Positions 26,191 through 33,772 of a stretch of 64,000 nt of DNA are shown here, one piece after another (position 1 is the first letter of the stretch; each line of letters starts with the position of its first letter). The position numbers and the translations under genes are program-made. A model generated the notes under the pieces. The model did not search any database. It saw nothing but the letters and a program-made list of their open reading frames with translations, and was not told the origin of the DNA. The stretch covers positions 19,765-83,764 of the forward strand of contig JAKIHM010000008.1 of NCBI GenBank assembly GCA_021608145.1. The letters run 5' to 3'. Source of the stretch: Thermovorax subterraneus. Its GTDB lineage: Bacteria > Bacillota > Thermosediminibacteria > Thermosediminibacterales > Thermosediminibacteraceae.

Positions 26191-26730
26191 ATGAGATTAT
26201 TTGAGAGGGTAATTGTGTTTTTTATTTGCGTAGCCATGGTCGTAGTTTCCGCACTTGCTATATTATTTTCGCTTAAAATTTTTTCACTGGATTATTTTTG
26301 GACAAGATTGGCATACTTTTATGGGCGCTGGGAAATGGGTGCCGTGGCCGGAATATTTTTAGTCGGCAGTATCTTGATTTTACTTTCCGGTTTTAGGAAT
26401 AGAAAAATTCCAGAAAGCGTGATAAATAACGGTGAAATGGGAAGTGTTAGCATTTCTTTCAACGCAGTCGAAAATTTAATCCTTAAGGCTGCTAACAACG
26501 TTGAAAGATTGAAAGACGTGAAGGTGAAATTGAAACCTCGAGAGGATTCCCTTTCTATAATTCTAAAGGTGACAGTGGCCCCCGACACCAATATTCCGGA
26601 ACTTACTTCTGAATTGCAAAGGGTGGTAAAAGATTACGTAGAGTCTATGGCAGGAATTTCAGTCAGGGAAATAAAGGTTAAGGTTGAAAATATCGCAATT
26701 CCTCAAAAACAGAAAAGCAGTAAGGGGTGA
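26191..26730 (+). CDS. amaP: Alkaline shock response membrane anchor protein AmaP
   Basis: This ~179-residue protein has two N-terminal membrane segments (VIVFFICVAMVVVSALAILF and MGAVAGIFLVGSILILLSGF) and a cytoplasmic domain with Asp23-like pattern (AVENLILKAANNVERLKDVKVKL). In Staphylococcus, AmaP anchors Asp23 to the membrane. Its place between the Asp23 and DUF2273 genes is the usual order. Confidence 0.92.
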   Translation: MRLFERVIVFFICVAMVVVSALAILFSLKIFSLDYFWTRLAYFYGRWEMGAVAGIFLVGSILILLSGFRNRKIPESVINNGEMGSVSISFNAVENLILKAANNVERLKDVKVKLKPREDSLSIILKVTVAPDTNIPELTSELQRVVKDYVESMAGISVREIKVKVENIAIPQKQKSSKG

Positions 26731-26735
26731 GAATT

Positions 26736-26951
26736 GTGGACTTTTTTTGGGAATTATGGGAGCATCACAGGGGTAAACTCATAGGTGCTATTATAGGATT
26801 TGGAATAGGTCTTTTAATATTAGTTTTCGGATTCATAAAAGCCATTTTTCTTGTTTTTTGCGCTTTTTTAGGGTATTATATTGGCAAACACATAGACAAA
26901 AAGGAAGGATTGAGGGATATTCTTGATAAAATTTTACCACCAGGCAGGTAA
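26736..26951 (+). CDS. DUF2273 family small membrane protein
   Basis: This 71-residue protein has two predicted membrane helices (LIGAIIGFGIGLLILVFGFIKA and FLVFCAFLGYYIGKHI). It matches DUF2273, which accompanies amaP and Asp23 genes in Firmicutes. GTG 26736 has AAGGGGTGAG 5 nt upstream. Function is unknown; it is presumably part of the envelope-stress complex. Confidence 0.9.
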   Translation: MDFFWELWEHHRGKLIGAIIGFGIGLLILVFGFIKAIFLVFCAFLGYYIGKHIDKKEGLRDILDKILPPGR

Positions 26952-26966
26952 AGGAGTGCAGCAGAC

Positions 26967-27389
26967 TTGAGCAGAAAACTTGCAAGAGAATTATGTTTTA
27001 AAATACTTTTTGCCATAGATGCCGGAGGAAATACCATAGATGAAGCTTTTAAGATTGCGGTAGACAAACCTTTGAACGAAGATGCGAAAGTATTCATGCT
27101 TAATGAGGTTAATGGAGTACTTGAAAGAAAAGAACAAATAGATGATATAATCGATGATTACTCTATAGACTGGAGGCTGGAACGCCTTAATGTGGCAGAC
27201 CGAAACATACTGAGAATAGCCATATACGAGATGTTCTTTTGTGATGATATCCCTTTGAGCGTTTCTATTAACGAGGCGGTAGAAATTGCTAAAAAATATG
27301 GGGATAAAAAATCTCCTAAGTTTATAAACGGAATTCTAGGAGCAATAGCAAGAGACTTGGAAAGATTGCGACCGAAATTTTCTGTTTAA
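26967..27389 (+). CDS. nusB: Transcription antitermination factor NusB
   Basis: This 140-residue all-helical protein joins NusE (S10) on boxA in rRNA antitermination. Motifs are ARELCFKILFAIDAGG at the N-terminus, RLNVADRNILRIAIYEM and SVSINEAVEIAKKYGDKKSPKFINGILG. TTG 26967 is the start. The order nusB-xseA-xseB-ispA is conserved in Firmicutes. Confidence 0.96.
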   Translation: MSRKLARELCFKILFAIDAGGNTIDEAFKIAVDKPLNEDAKVFMLNEVNGVLERKEQIDDIIDDYSIDWRLERLNVADRNILRIAIYEMFFCDDIPLSVSINEAVEIAKKYGDKKSPKFINGILGAIARDLERLRPKFSV

Positions 27390-27406
27390 ATCTGGGGGAA
27401 TACGTT

Positions 27407-28639
27407 ATGCACGGGCCTGTCCTCACGGTCAGCGAACTGACCGGAATGATAAAATATTTGTTTGATTCCAACGAAATCTTAAGGCAGGTTTATGTTCGCG
27501 GCGAAATTTCGAATTTTAAATACCACCTTTCAGGTCACTTATATTTTGTTTTAAAAGATGAAAAAGCTCAAATCCGTTGTGTAATGTTTAAAAACCGAAG
27601 CATTTTGTTGCCTTTCATGCCGGAAAATGGAATGAAAGTAATTGCTTTCGGTTACGTTACGGTGTACGAAAGAAACGGAGAATATCAGTTATACGTCGAC
27701 GATATGCAGCCCGACGGAATAGGCGCACTTTATTTGGCTTACGAAAAATTGAAGGAAAAATTGAAAAAAGAGGGCCTATTTGATGTAAGTTCCAAAAAAC
27801 CTATTCCTTTCTTACCCAAAAATATAGGTATTATAACTTCTCTAAACGGTGCGGCCATAAGAGACTTGCTAACGGTTATACGGCGAAGGTATCCAAATGT
27901 GAATATTCTGATAGCTCCGGTATCGGTTCAAGGTAAACAAGCTGCTGATGAAATTTGCGAGGCGATAAAGGACCTAAATAAGATAGGAAATCTAGATGTG
28001 ATAATCCTGGGCCGTGGAGGAGGCTCGATAGAAGAACTGTGGACTTTTAACGAAGAAAAAGTGGCTCGAGCGATATACAGTTCAACAATTCCGATAATAT
28101 CAGCTGTAGGTCATGAAACTGATTATACCATAGCCGATTTCGTTGCTGACAAAAGGGCACCTACGCCTTCAGCAGCGGGGGAAATGGTAGTTCCGGAAAA
28201 GAAACAATTAATTTCTGAGATAATGCAGAGAAAGAAAAGGTTATTAGCTGCTATTTGCGCAATTATTAATACAAGAAAGCAGGAGATTGAATATATAAGA
28301 AGATCAATCGTTTTTAAAAAGATTCGCTCAGAAATAGACAATAACCGGATTTTAATGGATTCTCTAATGAAAAGCCTTGCTAAAGGAATTTTAAATAATC
28401 TGTCGAATAAAAGAGCCGATTTAAAATTTTTAGCAGGGAGACTTGATATTTTAAGCCCTTTAGCAGTGTTAGAGAGAGGATACAGTATATGTCAGACGTT
28501 GGACGACTTTAAAGTTGTGAAAAGAATAGAAGATGTTGAGGTTGGACAGCAAATCAAAGTAGTCATTTCGAACGGTTACCTGCTCTGTTGTGTAAAAAGT
28601 AAGGAAAAAAAAGGAGAGAAAAATGATGCCGGAATATAA
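27407..28639 (+). CDS. xseA: Exodeoxyribonuclease VII large subunit
   Basis: This 410-residue protein has an N-terminal OB-fold (VSELTGMIKYLFDSNEILRQVYVRGEIS), the catalytic domain with GRGGGSIEELWTFNEE and SAVGHETDYTIADFVAD, and a long helical C-terminus. It degrades single-stranded DNA together with XseB. It overlaps xseB by 17 nt. Confidence 0.97.
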   Translation: MHGPVLTVSELTGMIKYLFDSNEILRQVYVRGEISNFKYHLSGHLYFVLKDEKAQIRCVMFKNRSILLPFMPENGMKVIAFGYVTVYERNGEYQLYVDDMQPDGIGALYLAYEKLKEKLKKEGLFDVSSKKPIPFLPKNIGIITSLNGAAIRDLLTVIRRRYPNVNILIAPVSVQGKQAADEICEAIKDLNKIGNLDVIILGRGGGSIEELWTFNEEKVARAIYSSTIPIISAVGHETDYTIADFVADKRAPTPSAAGEMVVPEKKQLISEIMQRKKRLLAAICAIINTRKQEIEYIRRSIVFKKIRSEIDNNRILMDSLMKSLAKGILNNLSNKRADLKFLAGRLDILSPLAVLERGYSICQTLDDFKVVKRIEDVEVGQQIKVVISNGYLLCCVKSKEKKGEKNDAGI

Positions 28640-28856
28640 ATATGAGGATGCAATAGCCCGCCTTGAAGAGATTATTGAAAAGCTAGAACAAGGCAACCTC
28701 TCTTTGGAGGAGTCGTTGTCGCTTTTTGAAGAAGGAATTAAACTTACAAAGATTTGCACGAAAATTTTGGATGAGGCAGAAGGACGCGTACAGGTTTTAA
28801 TAAAAGATTTGAATGGCCAGATAGATTTCAAAGATTTTGATGGAGGGTGCATCTAG
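28623..28856 (+). CDS. xseB: Exodeoxyribonuclease VII small subunit
   Basis: This 77-residue helical hairpin protein is typical of XseB: YEDAIARLEEIIEKLEQGNLSLEESLSLFEEGIKL. Several XseB copies wrap around the XseA helical region. The start lies inside the end of xseA. Confidence 0.96.
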   Translation: MMPEYKYEDAIARLEEIIEKLEQGNLSLEESLSLFEEGIKLTKICTKILDEAEGRVQVLIKDLNGQIDFKDFDGGCI

Positions 28857-28858
28857 AA

Positions 28859-29749
28859 TTGCAAAGTTTTGAAATGGAATTAAAAGAAATTGGGAAAATA
28901 ATAGAAAAAGCTCTGGATAACTACCTGCCAAAATCCAATGAATATCCGTCAAAAATTCATGAAGCCATGCGCTACAGCACCTTCAATGGTGGAAAGAGGA
29001 TAAGACCGATTTTAACGATAAAAGCAGCGGAATTATTCGAACTGCCGGGCGAAAAAGTGTTGCCGACTGCGTGCGGAATAGAAATGATACATACCTATTC
29101 CCTTATCCACGACGACTTACCAGTAATGGATAACGACGATTTCCGAAGGGGAAAACCCACTTGCCATAAAGTCTTCGGAGATGCCATAGCGTTGTTGGCC
29201 GGAGATGCTTTGCTGACCTTAGCATTCAGAACTATAGCTAAAAATGCTCAAATTGAAGGTATATCATTGAGAGCGGTGATAGAAGTTATAGATAGAATAT
29301 CTTTGGCCTCCGGAAGCTTGGGTATGATTGGAGGTCAAACCGTAGATATTTTGTCGCAAGGTATTGACATAGATGAAAATACTTTGTTTTATATGGATAA
29401 CCATAAAACCGGTTGTCTTATCAGGGCGTCTTTGTGGTCGGGAGCAAGGTTGGCGGAAGCTCCGGTGTCAGACCTGGATAAATTAGACAAGCTGGGGGAA
29501 AAAATTGGTCTTATATTTCAAATAGTCGATGACCTTCTGGACGTGCACGGGGATGAAAAAAAATTAGGGAAGCCCGTAGGAAGTGACGTAAGGAACAAGA
29601 AAAGTACTTTCTTGAGTGTTTACGGATATGAAAAATCAAAAAAATTGGTGAAAGTTCTTTCCGATGAGTCAAAAGAAATAGCGAGCGAATTTAAAAACAG
29701 TAGATTTTTTATGCAGTTTATCGATTTTCTAGTAGAAAGGCAGTATTAG
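28859..29749 (+). CDS. ispA: Polyprenyl synthetase (farnesyl/geranylgeranyl diphosphate synthase)
   Basis: This ~296-residue trans-isoprenyl diphosphate synthase has the first Asp-rich motif DDLPVMDND (about residue 85) and a second one, DDLLD (about 224). KRIRP and GQTVD are also present. It condenses IPP with allylic diphosphates. TTG 28859 has GGAGGGTG 9 nt upstream; GTG 28847 overlaps that site. It is last gene before the OLE RNA; in other genomes dxs follows, but not here. Confidence 0.95.
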   Translation: MQSFEMELKEIGKIIEKALDNYLPKSNEYPSKIHEAMRYSTFNGGKRIRPILTIKAAELFELPGEKVLPTACGIEMIHTYSLIHDDLPVMDNDDFRRGKPTCHKVFGDAIALLAGDALLTLAFRTIAKNAQIEGISLRAVIEVIDRISLASGSLGMIGGQTVDILSQGIDIDENTLFYMDNHKTGCLIRASLWSGARLAEAPVSDLDKLDKLGEKIGLIFQIVDDLLDVHGDEKKLGKPVGSDVRNKKSTFLSVYGYEKSKKLVKVLSDESKEIASEFKNSRFFMQFIDFLVERQY

Positions 29750-29793
29750 TCAATTAATTGATTTTAGCTAGACACTAAGAAACAAAGTGCGAT

Positions 29794-29823
29794 TTGAAGT
29801 TAAGGAATTATTTTTGTTATAAT
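29794..29823 (+). promoter_or_regulatory. SigA-type promoter of the OLE RNA
   Basis: TTGAAG (29794-29799) is followed after 18 nt by a perfect TATAAT (29818-29823) preceded by TGT (extended -10). The predicted start is about 20 nt before OLE helix P1. The OLE-oapA unit therefore has its own promoter. Confidence 0.7.
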
Positions 29824-29851
29824 ATACTCCAGTAGTACATTTCGGTAGTTA

Positions 29852-30456
29852 AGGTGGAACAGGTGGTGCAGTATTCTAGTCGAAATCCTCTTCTCTGAAG
29901 ACGGGGCTAAAAATCCGTCGAGGGCACATCGATGAAGTTCCTTGTGCTGGCTTTCGACGCCCAGTCGGGGGTTGGTGCAGGGAGTAAGGGAGTGGGGCAA
30001 CCTGCAAAGGCATGCAGGCGCGACCCTACTTCCGTGGAGACCTAAGTGCGTGATGGAAGGCTAAAAGCCTCCTGTTACGGCTTAGGGCGTGAACCTGCAT
30101 CCGATACAAACCGTGTTGGGTGCAGTGTAGCCTGCCTTGAGCGGGAAGGGTGGAAAAAGGGAAAACGCATTTAAACTGGCCATTTAAATGCGGCTTAATT
30201 ACCTTTGAAACCCTTACTGCAAAAGAGGCTAGGAGAAGGTGGATTTCGGTGAGGAAAACTCCTAGACTGTTCCGAAAGGAAGTGGACTGAGGATTGCAGT
30301 GCGGACTAAGTGGCAATCCAGCCCTGCCTTTGGCGACAAGGCAGAGAGAGGCGTAAAGGGGAACCGCCTTTTCCGGCGACGGGAGGTGCTTCTCTGGGAA
30401 ATCCTGCTGGACCTAAGCCGCAAAATTTACTCAGTTCACTACCTCCTGTTCCACCT
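29852..30456 (+). ncRNA. ole: OLE RNA (ornate, large, extremophilic)
   Basis: A 605-nt GC-richer block lies in an AT-rich genome, has no credible reading frame and sits between ispA and a multispan membrane protein gene. This is the conserved location of OLE RNA, next to oapA and near nusB-xseAB-ispA-tlyA-recN. The ends close with a perfect 12-bp helix: AGGTGGAACAGG (29852-29863) with CCTGTTCCACCT (30445-30456). Internal helices include CGCATTTAAA/TTTAAATGCG (30166-30175 with 30183-30192). Size (~610 nt) and context match the family. In Bacillus halodurans, OLE with OapA is abundant, membrane-bound and supports growth under cold, short-chain alcohol and Mg2+ stress; the mechanism is not fully known. 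RNase P RNA was considered and excluded, as its core motifs are absent. Confidence 0.9.
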
Positions 30457-30476
30457 CGTTTGAGGTGAATTTTTTT
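30452..30476 (+). promoter_or_regulatory. Hairpin masking the oapA ribosome site, overlapping OLE P1
   Basis: CACCTC (30452-30457), loop GTTT, and GAGGTG (30462-30467) form a 6-bp hairpin followed by seven T (30470-30476). GAGGTG is the ribosome site for oapA (TTG 30475). The left arm shares 30452-30456 with the 3' strand of OLE P1. Therefore P1 folding and this hairpin exclude each other. It may act as an RBS mask, a weak terminator, or both. Confidence 0.6.
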
Positions 30477-31083
30477 GAGTAAAAACAATAACAAAAAAAT
30501 CACGTGCAAAAAAAACAACGGAGGACCAAAAGCTAGATGGATATATAAAGTTGTGGTATTAACTTTTGGGCTTTCCGTTTTTTTTAGCTTTATTTCGGAA
30601 ACATTGATGGATAAGTTGAACGTAATCTTATCATTTTTTATTTTGTCCTCCATAGTATTCATAGGGATAATATTTGATATTATAGGAATAGCAGTTACCT
30701 CTGCCGACGAGACCCCTTTTCATGCCATGGCAGCTCATAAAATTCCTGGGGGGAAAGAGGGGGTACGGCTTATTAGAAATGCCGATATAGTGTCAAATTT
30801 CTGCAATGACGTCATTGGCGATATCTCAGGGATAATAAGCGGTGCAGCAGGCGCTTCTATAGTAGCGAAAATAATTTATGGTAATAATGACGTGCCGGAA
30901 ATAATAATTAGCACTTTAATCGCTGGAACGATTTCAACAATTACGGTAGGTGGAAAGGCCTTAGGCAAGAGTTTAGCTATAAAAAAATCCAAGGAAATCG
31001 TCTATAAGGTCGCGTATATTCTCTATTTTTTAAAAAAACGTTTCGGAGTTGAATTGTTTCCAAAAAAATCGGGCAAATACTGA
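30475..31083 (+). CDS. oapA: OLE-associated protein OapA
   Basis: This 202-residue membrane protein has a Lys/Arg-rich N-terminus (residues 1-21) suited to RNA contact and about four membrane segments (roughly 23-41, 49-72, 113-135, 141-160), with a conserved-looking ADETPFHAMAAHKIPGG loop between the second and third. It lies directly 3' of the OLE RNA, as OapA does in Bacillus halodurans, where it binds OLE and brings it to the membrane. TTG 30475 follows GAGGTG with 7-nt spacing. tlyA follows 17 nt after its stop. The biochemical activity of OapA is unknown. Confidence 0.88.
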   Translation: MSKNNNKKITCKKNNGGPKARWIYKVVVLTFGLSVFFSFISETLMDKLNVILSFFILSSIVFIGIIFDIIGIAVTSADETPFHAMAAHKIPGGKEGVRLIRNADIVSNFCNDVIGDISGIISGAAGASIVAKIIYGNNDVPEIIISTLIAGTISTITVGGKALGKSLAIKKSKEIVYKVAYILYFLKKRFGVELFPKKSGKY

Positions 31084-31100
31084 TTTGAGGTGAAAAAGAA

Positions 31101-31895
31101 TTGCCAAAACAAAGGTTAGATGTATTGTTGGTACAAAGAGGCTTCTTTCCGAGCAGGGAAAGGGCAAAATCCGAAATTATGATGGGGAACGTATTTGTAA
31201 ACAATGTGAAGGTAGACAAACCTGGAACTCTCGTTGATATAAACGCGGAAATACAAATTAAGGAAAAGTCTTTGCCGTTTGTGAGCAGGGGCGGATTAAA
31301 ATTAAAAAAAGCTTTGAGCGTTTTTCCGGTTGTCGTTAAAGATAAAGTGGCATTGGATGCGGGGGCTTCAACCGGTGGATTTACGGACTGCCTATTAAAA
31401 GAGGGTGCCACTAAAGTCTACGCCGTTGACGTTGGTTACGGGCAATTGGACCTTTCTCTTAGAAACGACCCGAGGGTAATAAACATCGAACGAAAAAATG
31501 TGCGTTTCCTTTGTTTTGAAGATATAGGCGAACTTGTCGATATAATTACGGCCGATCTTTCCTTTATATCTTTATCAAAAGTATTTGAGCCTCTCTTTAA
31601 ACTACTGAAAGAAGATGGAGACTTTATAGCACTTATAAAGCCACAATTTGAAGTGGGAAGGGAAGACGTAAAAAACGGCGTTGTTCGAGACAGAAAATTG
31701 CATGAAAAGGCGATTACCCAGGTAATTGAATCGGCGAAATCGATTGGATTATATTGTCAGGGGTTGACTTTTTCTCCGATAAAGGGACCTAAGGGGAATA
31801 TTGAATTTTTATCGTGGTTTAAAAAAATTCCGAATAATACTTCTGGAATAGAGATTGAAAAAGTTGTCGAAGAAGCACATAAAGCGCTAAATTAA
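31101..31895 (+). CDS. tlyA: TlyA family rRNA (cytidine-2'-O)-methyltransferase
   Basis: This 264-residue protein has an N-terminal S4 RNA-binding domain (RLDVLLVQRGFFPSRERAKSE) and a Rossmann methyltransferase domain with SAM motif ALDAGASTGGFTDCLL, followed by DLSFISL and IKPQFEVGR. Orthologue of Bacillus YqxC. Family members methylate rRNA; some are annotated as hemolysins. TTG 31101 follows GAGGTGAAAAAG. Confidence 0.94.
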   Translation: MPKQRLDVLLVQRGFFPSRERAKSEIMMGNVFVNNVKVDKPGTLVDINAEIQIKEKSLPFVSRGGLKLKKALSVFPVVVKDKVALDAGASTGGFTDCLLKEGATKVYAVDVGYGQLDLSLRNDPRVINIERKNVRFLCFEDIGELVDIITADLSFISLSKVFEPLFKLLKEDGDFIALIKPQFEVGREDVKNGVVRDRKLHEKAITQVIESAKSIGLYCQGLTFSPIKGPKGNIEFLSWFKKIPNNTSGIEIEKVVEEAHKALN

Positions 31896-31926
31896 AAGAG
31901 AAAATTTAAAGAGGTTTTGTTTATAT

Positions 31927-32442
31927 ATGAAATGGTATATCAGCATATTGTTAGTTATTGCGGGCATTTTCCTAGGAATATGGTGTTTAAGATTTTATAA
32001 AAGGATAACTTTAAGACACAGGAGGAAAAAAGCCCGAATTTATGAGAAAAAAGCAATAGATTTGCTAAAAAAGTATGGTTTTGATATATTAGATGTACAA
32101 AAGAGTGCGTCTTACTTTATTTTTATAAACGGAAGACCTAGAGAAATTAAGGTGAGAGCCGATGTCATAGTAAAAAAGGGCGGCAAAGTTTATGTAGCAG
32201 AAGTAAAATCCGGGAAAACTTCCCCTTTAGTGGATATACCGGCTACGAGGAGACAACTTCTTGAGTATTACCTTGTGTATAAACCTGCTGGCATTTTATT
32301 GGTGGATATGGAGCAGCAAAAGATAAAAACTATAGAGTATTCCATTTTAAAGAAAGATTACACTAAATTACGTTATATTTTTTATGTTCTGGGAATTTTT
32401 TTTGTCGGTTTTTTACTCGGTTTTTTGACTAGAGGTGAATAA
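31927..32442 (+). CDS. Membrane-anchored PD-(D/E)XK nuclease-like protein, function unknown
   Basis: This 171-residue protein has membrane helices at both ends (about 4-20 and 151-167) and a cytoplasmic core between. The core has RADVIV (Asp79), then AEVKSG (Glu92, Lys94) and a downstream ATRRQLLEY helix with Gln110. That is the D-ExK arrangement of the PD-(D/E)XK nuclease fold. The basic segment after the first helix (RITLRHRRKKAR) suggests nucleic-acid or lipid contact. I do not recognise a named family. It overlaps no gene and lies between tlyA and nadK, probably co-transcribed. Confidence 0.72.
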   Translation: MKWYISILLVIAGIFLGIWCLRFYKRITLRHRRKKARIYEKKAIDLLKKYGFDILDVQKSASYFIFINGRPREIKVRADVIVKKGGKVYVAEVKSGKTSPLVDIPATRRQLLEYYLVYKPAGILLVDMEQQKIKTIEYSILKKDYTKLRYIFYVLGIFFVGFLLGFLTRGE

Positions 32443-32443
32443 A

Positions 32444-33295
32444 TTGCATAGGGTTGGTCTTTTCCTGAATCTTTCTAAAAATAATGCATTAAACGTAGCG
32501 ACATCTCTTGCACGATGGTTAAAAGAAAATAACTATGAAGTATTTACAGAATCTTCTATCGTGAATAAGCTTGGTCTTCCCGTAGAATATAATAATTTAG
32601 AAGAACTGGCGAAAAATATCGAGCTTGCTATAACTCTCGGTGGAGATGGCACTTTGCTTAATGTGGCGCGCAAGCTAGCTCCTTACGAAATCCCTGTTCT
32701 GGGAATTAATCTAGGCCATTTAGGTTTCCTTACCGAAATAGAAGTGCCTGATTTATTCAGCGACTTAGAACTGCTAAAGAGGGGAAAGTTCTACATAGAT
32801 AAAAGAATGATGGTTGAAGCTAAAGTTTTCAGAGAAGAAAAATTCGTAAAAAATTTTTTAGCTCTAAATGATGTTGTAGTCACAAAAGGCCCTTTTGCAA
32901 GACTTATAAGACTAAAAACATCTGTTAATGATGCTTATGTAGATACGTTTAATGCAGATGGACTCATAATTGCCACTCCGACAGGTTCGACTGCTTATTC
33001 ACTTTCTGCAGGGGGACCTTTGGTTGCTCCCAACGTAGAAGTTCTGATTCTGACTCCGATATGTCCTCATACGCTTCAAAACCGTTCTATGATAATTTCC
33101 CCCCATGATTCTGTTACCATTCAGGTAGTTGCAGAACACCAGGAAATAATGCTTACGGTAGACGGACAATTGGGATATCGCCTGCAGCCCTATGATAAAG
33201 TAGTAGTGAAAAAATCAAAGCATTACACTAAACTTGTACGCATTAAAAGCAGGAGTTTTTACGATGTTTTAAGAAAAAAACTTAGAGAGCAATAA
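32444..33295 (+). CDS. nadK: NAD kinase
   Basis: This ~283-residue enzyme phosphorylates NAD to NADP. Motifs are ITLGGDGTLLNVAR (GGDG about residue 66), GINLGHLGFLTE, and NADGLIIATPTGSTAYSLSAGGP. TTG 32444 is preferred because AGAGGTGA is just upstream; GTG 32435 overlaps both that site and the end of the previous gene. In Bacillus the gene order yqxC-nadF-ahrC-recN is also conserved. Confidence 0.96.
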   Translation: MHRVGLFLNLSKNNALNVATSLARWLKENNYEVFTESSIVNKLGLPVEYNNLEELAKNIELAITLGGDGTLLNVARKLAPYEIPVLGINLGHLGFLTEIEVPDLFSDLELLKRGKFYIDKRMMVEAKVFREEKFVKNFLALNDVVVTKGPFARLIRLKTSVNDAYVDTFNADGLIIATPTGSTAYSLSAGGPLVAPNVEVLILTPICPHTLQNRSMIISPHDSVTIQVVAEHQEIMLTVDGQLGYRLQPYDKVVVKKSKHYTKLVRIKSRSFYDVLRKKLREQ

Positions 33296-33309
33296 TGGAG
33301 GTGTGCGGT

Positions 33310-33756
33310 TTGAAGGCTAAAAGACATATAAAGATAAGAGAGATTATAAGAGAAAAGCCGATAGAAACCCAAGAAGAACTTGCAGAAGAACTGAGAAAAT
33401 GCGGCTTTAATGTAACACAAGCTACTGTATCTCGAGATATAAAGGAATTAAGGCTAGTCAAAGTTTTAAGGGACAATAACCGCTACTGTTATTCGGAACC
33501 CGATAAAACTGTGGTTGTCTCGGAAAAACTAGTGAGGATGTTTAAAGAATCTATTGTAAAAATTGATTCATCGGAAAATATTGTCGTAGTGAAAACTCTA
33601 TCAGGCACTGCTCAAGCAGCTGCTGCGGCTATAGATGGTTTGAATTGGGAAGAAATCGTAGGGACGGTTGCTGGCGATGATACAATATTAGTCGTGGCAC
33701 GCTCTAAAAATGCAGTAAAAAGCATCATAGAAAAACTTGAAAATCTTATAAAATGA
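33310..33756 (+). CDS. argR: Arginine repressor ArgR/AhrC
   Basis: This ~148-residue protein has an N-terminal winged helix (IKIREIIREKPIETQEELAE, TQATVSRDIKELRLVKV) and a C-terminal hexamerisation/arginine-binding domain with GTVAGDDTILVV. It represses arginine biosynthesis. TTG 33310 has GGAGGTG 6 nt upstream. Location before recN is conserved in Firmicutes. Confidence 0.96.
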   Translation: MKAKRHIKIREIIREKPIETQEELAEELRKCGFNVTQATVSRDIKELRLVKVLRDNNRYCYSEPDKTVVVSEKLVRMFKESIVKIDSSENIVVVKTLSGTAQAAAAAIDGLNWEEIVGTVAGDDTILVVARSKNAVKSIIEKLENLIK

Positions 33757-33772
33757 ACCTGGGAGGCATATT

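Noticed and set aside
29800..30460. RNase P RNA as the identity of the structured RNA
   Set aside because: The conserved RNase P core strings (GAGGAAAGUCC, ACAGAAA) are absent, and the length and oapA context fit OLE instead.
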